Below are positions 56,693 to 64,000 of a stretch of DNA of 64,000 bases, piece by piece. Numbering within the stretch: the first letter of the stretch is position 1; each line of letters opens with the position of its first letter. The stretch lies in NCBI GenBank assembly GCA_030522415.1, contig CM060112.1, forward strand, positions 5,403,501 through 5,467,500. Reading direction: 5' to 3'. The notes under the pieces are model-generated. The model did no database searches, had not been told where the DNA came from, and saw nothing but the letters and a program-made list of their open reading frames with translations. This stretch comes from Channallabes apus. Lineage: Eukaryota > Chordata > Actinopteri > Siluriformes > Clariidae. The position numbers and the translations under genes are program-made.

Positions 56693-57400
56693 GGCTGAAT
56701 CCCATTTCTATTTTCTACCCCTTCCCCTTCCCCTTCCCCTACCCCTTCCCCTTCCCCTTGTCCCTTGAAACGAAGTGGAAAGGGGAAGGGTTTAAATTTT
56801 TCCCCTAAGAAATGGGACACCACTACAACACTGTTATACGTCATCATACGTTGTCACTAGTTCCTAATGTTACGTTAAAGGACATGCGCCGATGTTTATC
56901 ACACATTGCAATAAGAGAGAGATTACTCACTCCCAAAGTTTTTTCGCGCCGTATTTCATCCCTATACATAATATAAATTATAAAAATATATAAAAATAAA
57001 ATATATATTTGTAATATCGTGCAATCGGTGCTAGCCGCTAGCAAACTTTAGCGATTTTTTTGCAAACATTTCTTTACAGAACATCACCATAAACACAAAC
57101 ACAAGACTAGAGGTAATATACATATAATGAAAACTTGTCATAAAAATCTTTATTTATGGCAAAAATTTACATTTATGGGTCTGTTTGCTCGAGTGAGCCG
57201 CCATGTTGAAAATTTCGCTTAGCCCTTCGTTTGAAGTGAGGTCCTGAAAAATCTTCGTTTGGAGGGCTATCTGGCCCTTCCCCTTCCCCCTCCCCCTCCA
57301 ACCAAAAGAGAAATGAAACACCCCTACCCCTTCACGTGAACGCGCCAAACGGAGGGGTAGGGCTATGTGAAGGGGTAAGGGGTAGAAATGGGATTCAGCC
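56693..57400 (-). mobile_element. Harbinger-like MITE, copy 2 (708 bp), inside the satellite
   Basis: It is almost identical to copy 1 but inverted. TAA flanks it (56690-56692 and 57401-57403), and removing it restores the 46-bp register (GTGAACTAAGCTCAG). It therefore inserted after the satellite formed. The 510-bp spacer between the two copies allows intrastrand pairing. Confidence 0.92.
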
Positions 57401-57403
57401 TAA

Positions 57404-60400
57404 GCTCAGTCTATATAGTGCACAAATCTTATACTATATAGTGCACTAAGCTCAGTCTATATAGTGCACAAATCTTATACTATATAGTGAACTAAGCTCA
57501 GTCTATATAGTGCACAAATCTTATACTATATAGTGAACTAAGCTCAGTCTATATAGTGCACAAATCTTATACTATATAGTGAACTAAGCTCAGTCTATAT
57601 AGTGCACAAATCTTATACTATATAGTGAACTAAGCTCAGTCTATATAGTGCACAAATCTTATACTATATAGTGCACTAAGCTCAGTCTATATAATGCACA
57701 AATCTTATACTATATAGTGCACTAAACTCAGTCTATATAGTGCACAAATCTTATACTATATAGTGCACTAAACTCAGTCTATATAGTGCACAAATCTTAT
57801 ACTATATAGTGCACTAAGCTCAGTCTATATAGTGCACAAATCTTATACTATATAGTGCACTAAACTCAGTCTATATAGTGCACAAATCTTATACTATATA
57901 GTGCACTAAGCTAAGTCTATATAGTGCACAAATCTTATACTATATAGTGCACTAAACTCAGTCTGTATAGTGCACAAATCTTATACTATATAGTGCACTA
58001 AGCTCAGTGTATATAGTGCACAAATCTTATACTATATAGTGCACTAAACTCAGTCTATATAGTGCACAAATCTTATACTATATAGTGCACTAAGCTCAGT
58101 CTATATAGTGCACAAATCTTATACTATATAGTGCACTAGACTCAGTCTATATAGTGCACAAATCTTATACTATATAGTGCATTAAGCTCAGTCTATATAG
58201 TGCACAAATCTTATACTATATAGTGCACTAAGCTCAGTCTATATATTGCACAAATCTTATACTATATAGTGCACTAAGCTCAGGCTATATAGTGCACAAA
58301 TCTTATACTATATAGTGCACTAAACTCAGTCTATATAGTGCACAAATCTTATACTATATACTGCACTAAGCTCAGTCTACAGTGCACAAATCTTATACTA
58401 TATAGTGCACTAAACTCAGTCTATATAGTGCACAAATCTTATACTATATAGTGCACTAAACTCAGTCTATATAGTGCACAAATCTTATACTACAGTATAT
58501 AGTGCACTAAACTCAGTCTATATAGTGCACAAATCTTATACTATATAGTGCACTAAGCTCAGTCTATATAGTGCACAAATCTTATACTATATAGTGCACT
58601 AAGCTCAGTCTATATAGTGCACAAATCTTATACTATATAGTGCACTAAACTCAGTCTATATAGTGCACAAATCTTATACTATATAGTGCACTAAGCTCAG
58701 TCTATATAGTGCACAAATCTTATACTATATAGTGCACTAAGCTCAGTCTATATAGTGCACAAATCTTATACTATATAGTGCACTAAGCTCAGTCTATATA
58801 GTGCACAAATCTTATACTATATAGTGCACTAAGCTCAGTCTATATAGTGCACAAATCTTATACTATATAGTGCACTAAACTCAGTCTATATAGTGCACAA
58901 ATCTTATACTATATAGTGCACTAGACTCAGTCTATATAGTGCACAAATCTTATACTATATAGTGCACTAAGCTCAGTCTATATAGTGCACAAATCTTATA
59001 CTATATAGTGCACTAAGCTCAGTCTATATAGTGCACAAATCTTATACTATATAGTGACCTAAGCTCAGTCTATATAGTGCACAAATCTTATACTATATAG
59101 TGCACTAAGCTCAGTCTATATAGTGCACAAATCTTATACTATATAGTGCACTAAGCTCAGTCTATATAGTGCACAAATCTTATACTATATAGTGCACTAA
59201 GCTCAGTCTATATAGTGCACAAATCTTATACTATATAGTGCACTAAGCTCAGTCTTTATAGTGCACAAATCTTATACTATATAGTGCACTAAGCTCAGTC
59301 TATATAGTGCACAAATCTTATACTATATAGTGCACTAAGCTCAGTCTATATAGTGCACAAATCTTATACTATATAGTGCACTAAGCTCAGTCTATATAGT
59401 GCACAAATCTTATACTATATACTGCACTAAGCTCAGTCTATATAGTGCACAAATCTTATACTATATAGTGCACTAAGCTCAGTCTATATAGTGCACAAAT
59501 CTTATACTATATAGTGCACTAAGCTCAGTCTATATAGTGCACAAATCTTATACTATATAGTGACCTAAGCTCAGTCTATATAGTGCACAAATCTTATACT
59601 ATATAGTGCACTAAGCTCAGTCTATATAGTGCACAAATCTTATACTATATAGTGCACTAAGCTCAGTCTATATAGTGCACAAATCTTATACTATATAGTG
59701 CACTAAGCTCAGTCTATATAGTGCACAAATCTTATACTATATAGTGCACTAAACTCAGTCTATATAGTGCACAAATCTTATACTATATATTGCACAAATC
59801 TTATACTATATAGTGCACTAAGCTCAGGCTATATAGTGCACAAATCTTATACTATATAGTGCACTAAACTCAGTCTATATAGTGCACAAATCTTATACTA
59901 TATACTGCACTAAGCTCAGTCTATATAGTGCACAAATCTTATACTATATAGTGCACTAAGCTCAGTCTATATAGTGCACAAATCTTATACTATATACTGC
60001 ACTAAGCTCAGTCTATATAGTGCACAAATCTTATACTATATAGTGCACTAAGCTCAGTCTATATAGTGCACAAATCTTATACTATATAGTGCACTAAGCT
60101 CAGTCTATATAGTGCACAAATCTTATACTATATAGTGCACTAAGCTCAGTCTATATATTGCACAAATCTTATACTATATAGTGCACTAAACTCAGTCTAT
60201 ATAGTGCACAAATCTTATACTATATACTGCACTAAACTCAGTCTATATAGTGCACAAATCTTATACTATATAGTGCACTAAACTCAGTCTATATAGTGCA
60301 CAAATCTTATACTATATAGTGCACTAAGCTCAGTCTATATAGTGCACAAATCTTATACTATATAGTGCACTAAGCTCAGTCTATATAGTGCACAAATCTT

Positions 60401-63400
60401 ATACTATATAGTGCACTAAGCTCAGTCTATATAGTGCACAAATCTTATACTATATAGTGCACTAAACTCAGTCTATATAGTGCACAAATCTTATACTATA
60501 TAGTGCACTAGACTCAGTCTATATAGTGCACAAATCTTATGCTATATAGTGCACTAAGCTCAGTCTATATAGTGCACAAATCTTATACTATATAGTGCAC
60601 TAAGCTCAGTCTATATAGTGCACAAAACTTATACTATATAGTGACCTAAGCTCAGTCTATATAGTGCACAAATCTTATACTATATACTGCACTAAGCTCA
60701 GTCTATATAGTGCACAAATGTTATACTATATAGTGCACTAAGCTCAGTCTATATAGTGCACAAATCTTATACTATATAGTGCACTAAGCTCAGTCTATAT
60801 AGTGCACAAATTTTATACAAAATAGTGCACTAAGCTCAGTCTATATAGTGCACAAATCTTATACTATATAGTGCACTAAGCTCAGTCTATATAGTGCACA
60901 AATCTTATACTATATACTGCACTAAGCTCAGTCTATATCGTGCACAAATCTTATACTATATAGTGCACTAAGCTCAGTCTATATAGTGCACAAATCTTAT
61001 ACTATATAGTGCACTAAACTCAGTCTATATAGTGCACAAATCTTATACTATATAGTGCACTAAACTCAGTCTATATAGTGCACAAATCTTATACTATATA
61101 TTGCACAAATCTTATACTATAATGCACTAAGCTCAGGCTATATAGTGCACAAATCTTATACTATATAGTGCACTAAACTCAGTCTATATAGTGCACAAAT
61201 CTTATACTATATAGTGCACTAAGCTCAGTCTATATAGTGCACAAATCTTATACTATATAGTGCACTAAACTCAGTCTATATAGTGCACAAATCTTATACT
61301 ATATAGTGCACTAAGCTCAGTCTATATAGTGCACAAATCTTATACTATATAGTGCACTAAGCTCAGTCTATATAGTGCACAAATCTTATACTATATAGTG
61401 CACTAAGCTCAGTCTATATAGTGCACAAATCTTATACTATATAGTGCACTAAGCTCAGTCTATATAGTGCACAAATCTTATACTATATAGTGCACTAAAC
61501 TCAGTCTATATAGTGCACAAATCTTATACTATATAGTGCACTAGACTCAGTCTATATAGTGCACAAATCTTATGCTATATAGTGCACTAAGCTCAGTCTA
61601 TATAGTGCACAAATCTTATACTATATAGTGCACTAAGCTCAGTCTATATAGTGCACAAAACTTATACTATATAGTGACCTAAGCTCAGTCTATATAGTGC
61701 ACAAATCTTATACTATATACTGCACTAAGCTCAGTCTATATAGTGCACAAATGTTATACTATATAGTGCACTAAGCTCAGTCTATATAGTGCACAAATCT
61801 TATACTATATAGTGCACTAAGCTCAGTCTATATAGTGCACAAATTTTATACAAAATAGTGCACTAAGCTCAGTCTATATAGTGCACAAATCTTATACTAT
61901 ATAGTGCACTAAGCTCAGTCTATATAGTGCACAAATCTTATACTATATACTGCACTAAGCTCAGTCTATATCGTGCACAAATCTTATACTATATAGTGCA
62001 CTAAGCTCAGTCTATATAGTGCACAAATCTTATACTATATAGTGCACTAAACTCAGTCTATATAGTGCACAAATCTTATACTATATAGTGCACTAAACTC
62101 AGTCTATATAGTGCACAAATCTTATACTATATATTGCACAAATCTTATACTATAATGCACTAAGCTCAGGCTATATAGTGCACAAATCTTATACTATATA
62201 GTGCACTAAACTCAGTCTATATAGTGCACAAATCTTATACTATATAGTGCACTAAGCTCAGTCTATATAGTGCACAAATCTTATACTATATAGTGCACTA
62301 AACTCAGTCTATATAGTGCACAAATCTTATACTATATAGTGCACTAAGCTCAGTCTATATAGTGCACAAATCTTATACTATATAGTGCACTAAGCTCAGT
62401 CTATATAGTGCACAAATCTTATACTATATAGTGCACTAAGCTCAGTCTATATAGTGCACAAATCTTATACTATATAGTGCACTAAGCTCAGTCTATATAG
62501 TGCACAAATCTTATACTATATAGTGCACTAAGCTCAGTCTATATAGTGCACAAATCTTATACTATATAGTGCACTAAGCTCAGTCTATATAGTGCACAAA
62601 TCTTATACTATATAGTGCACTAAACTCAGTCTATATAGTGCACAAATCTTATACTATATAGTGCACTAAGCTCAGTCTATATAGTGCACAAATCTTATAC
62701 TATATAGTGCACTAAACTCAGTCTATATAGTGCACAAATCTTATACTATATAGTGCACTAAACTCAGTCTATATAGTGCACAAATCTTATACTATATAGT
62801 GCACTAAGCTCAGTCTATATAGTGCACAAATCTTATACTATATAGTGCACTAAGCTCAGTCTATATAGTGCACAAATCTTATACTATATAGTGCACTAAG
62901 CTCAGTCTATATAGTGCACAAATCTTATACTATATAGTGCACTAAGCTCAGTCTATATACAGTAGTGCACAAATCTTATACTATATAGTGCACTAAGCTC
63001 AGTCTATATAGTGCACAAATCTTATACTATATAGTGCACTAAGCTCAGTCTATATAGTGCACAAATCTTATACTATATACTGCACTAAGCTCAGTCTATA
63101 TAGTGCACAAATCTTATACTATATACTGCACTAAGCTCAGTCTATATAGTGCACAAATCTTATACTATATAGTGCACTAAGCTCAGTCTATATAGTGCAC
63201 AAATCTTATACTATATAGTGCACTAAGCTCAGTCTATATAGTGCACAAATCTTATACTATAAAGTGCACTAAGCTCAGTCTATATAGTGCACAAATCTTA
63301 TACTATATAGTGCACTAAGCTCAGTCTATATAGTGCACAAATATTATACTATATAGTGCACTAAGCTCAGTCTATATAGTGCACAAATCTTATACTATAT

Positions 63401-64000
63401 AGTGCACTAAACTCTGTCTATATAGTGCACAAATCTTATACTATATAGTGCACTAAACTCAGTCTATATAGTGCACAAATCTTATACTATATAGTGCACT
63501 AAGCTCAGTCTATATAGTGCACAAATTTTATACAAAATAGTGCACTAAGCTCAGTCTATATAGTGCACAAATCTTATACTATATAGTGCACTAAGCTCAG
63601 TCTATACAGTGCACTAATCTTATACTATATAGTGCACTAAACTCAGTCTATATAGTGCACAAATCTTATACTATATAGTGCACTAAACTCAGTCTATATA
63701 GTGCACAAATCTTATACTATATAGTGCACTAAGCTCAGTCTATATAGTGCACAAATCTTATACTATATAGTGCACTAAGCTCAGTCTATATAGTGCACAA
63801 ATCTTATACTATATAGTGCACTAAACTCAGTCTATATAGTGCACAAATCTTATACTATATAGTGCACTAAGCTCAGTCTATATAGTGCACTAATCTTATA
63901 CTATATAGTGCACTAAACTCAGTCTATATAGTGCACAAATCTTATACTATATAGTGCACTAAACTCAGTCTATATAGTGCACAAATCTTATACTATATAG
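57404..64000. repeat. 46-bp satellite array, about 143 units, open at window end
   Basis: Each unit is two 23-base halves that share CTATATAGTGCAC and differ after it (TAAGCTCAGT or AAATCTTATA). Units differ by a few bases (AAGCTC/AAACTC/AGACTC; GTGCAC/GTGAAC/GTGACC; ATAGTG/ATACTG). Occasional half-units shift the register (near 59790, 61105 and 62138). The array probably lies in a collagen intron, since Gly-X-Y exons end at 55332 without a stop. Confidence 0.96.
60290..62520. repeat. 1033-bp higher-order repeat inside the satellite, about two copies
   Basis: Rare variants recur exactly 1033 bp apart: TTATGCTAT (60541, 61574), GTGACCTAAG (60643, 61676), AAATGTTAT (60720, 61753), TTTTATACAAAATAG (60811, 61844) and the ATAATGCAC half-unit (61121, 62154). 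Confidence 0.9.

Noticed and set aside
55518..57348. Paired 64-66 residue frames (MARSREGVG..., MLAASTDCT...) in both MITEs
   Set aside because: They are duplicated only because the MITE is duplicated. They are low-complexity Gly/Lys from AAGGGG runs, with no domain and no splice or promoter context.
56583..64000. Regular short repeats as a possible CRISPR array
   Set aside because: Units are contiguous with no unique spacers, the host is a vertebrate, and both halves of each unit repeat.

Overview
The window is nuclear DNA of a bony fish. Three vertebrate genes, all on the + strand, are split by GT-AG introns. Between and inside them lie teleost-type repeats: Tc1/mariner, hAT, Harbinger-like and L2 elements, tRNA-derived SINEs with (GAAT)n tails, and long (CA)n and (TA)n tracts. 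The SINE resembles the Mermaid/DANA type known from ostariophysan fish, so a catfish-like or related lineage is possible, but that is inference.

Layout. (1) 1-11.6 kb: the last four coding exons of urocanate hydratase (uroc1). The 8.8 kb intron between the second and third of these is swollen by nested transposons: an L2 LINE inside a Tc1-like element, then a hAT element inside another repeat. (2) 13.4-20.7 kb: a compact gene of eight recognisable coding exons for a WASP-type WH1 (EVH1) domain with a proline/serine-rich tail. No GTPase-binding or VCA module was found. (3) 24.4 kb to the window end: the 5' part of a collagen with one von Willebrand A domain followed by Gly-X-Y exons, closest to collagen XXVIII. 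It has a probable non-coding first exon, a signal peptide exon, one vWA exon, a 20 kb intron full of transposons, and then short 21-60 bp exons. (4) 55.5-64 kb, inside an intron of that collagen gene (or beyond its last visible exon): two nearly identical Harbinger-like MITEs in opposite orientation, and a satellite of 46-bp units, each made of two related 23-bp halves, that runs off the window end.

The genes have unrelated roles: histidine breakdown, probable actin/WASP-type signalling, and extracellular matrix. They show no operon-like link. What is most informative is the repeat history, since many insertions have exact target duplications and can be ordered in time, and the intron design: two introns of the WH1 gene start with (CA)n and end with (TG)n, and so could pair across themselves. 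No undescribed multi-gene system was seen.
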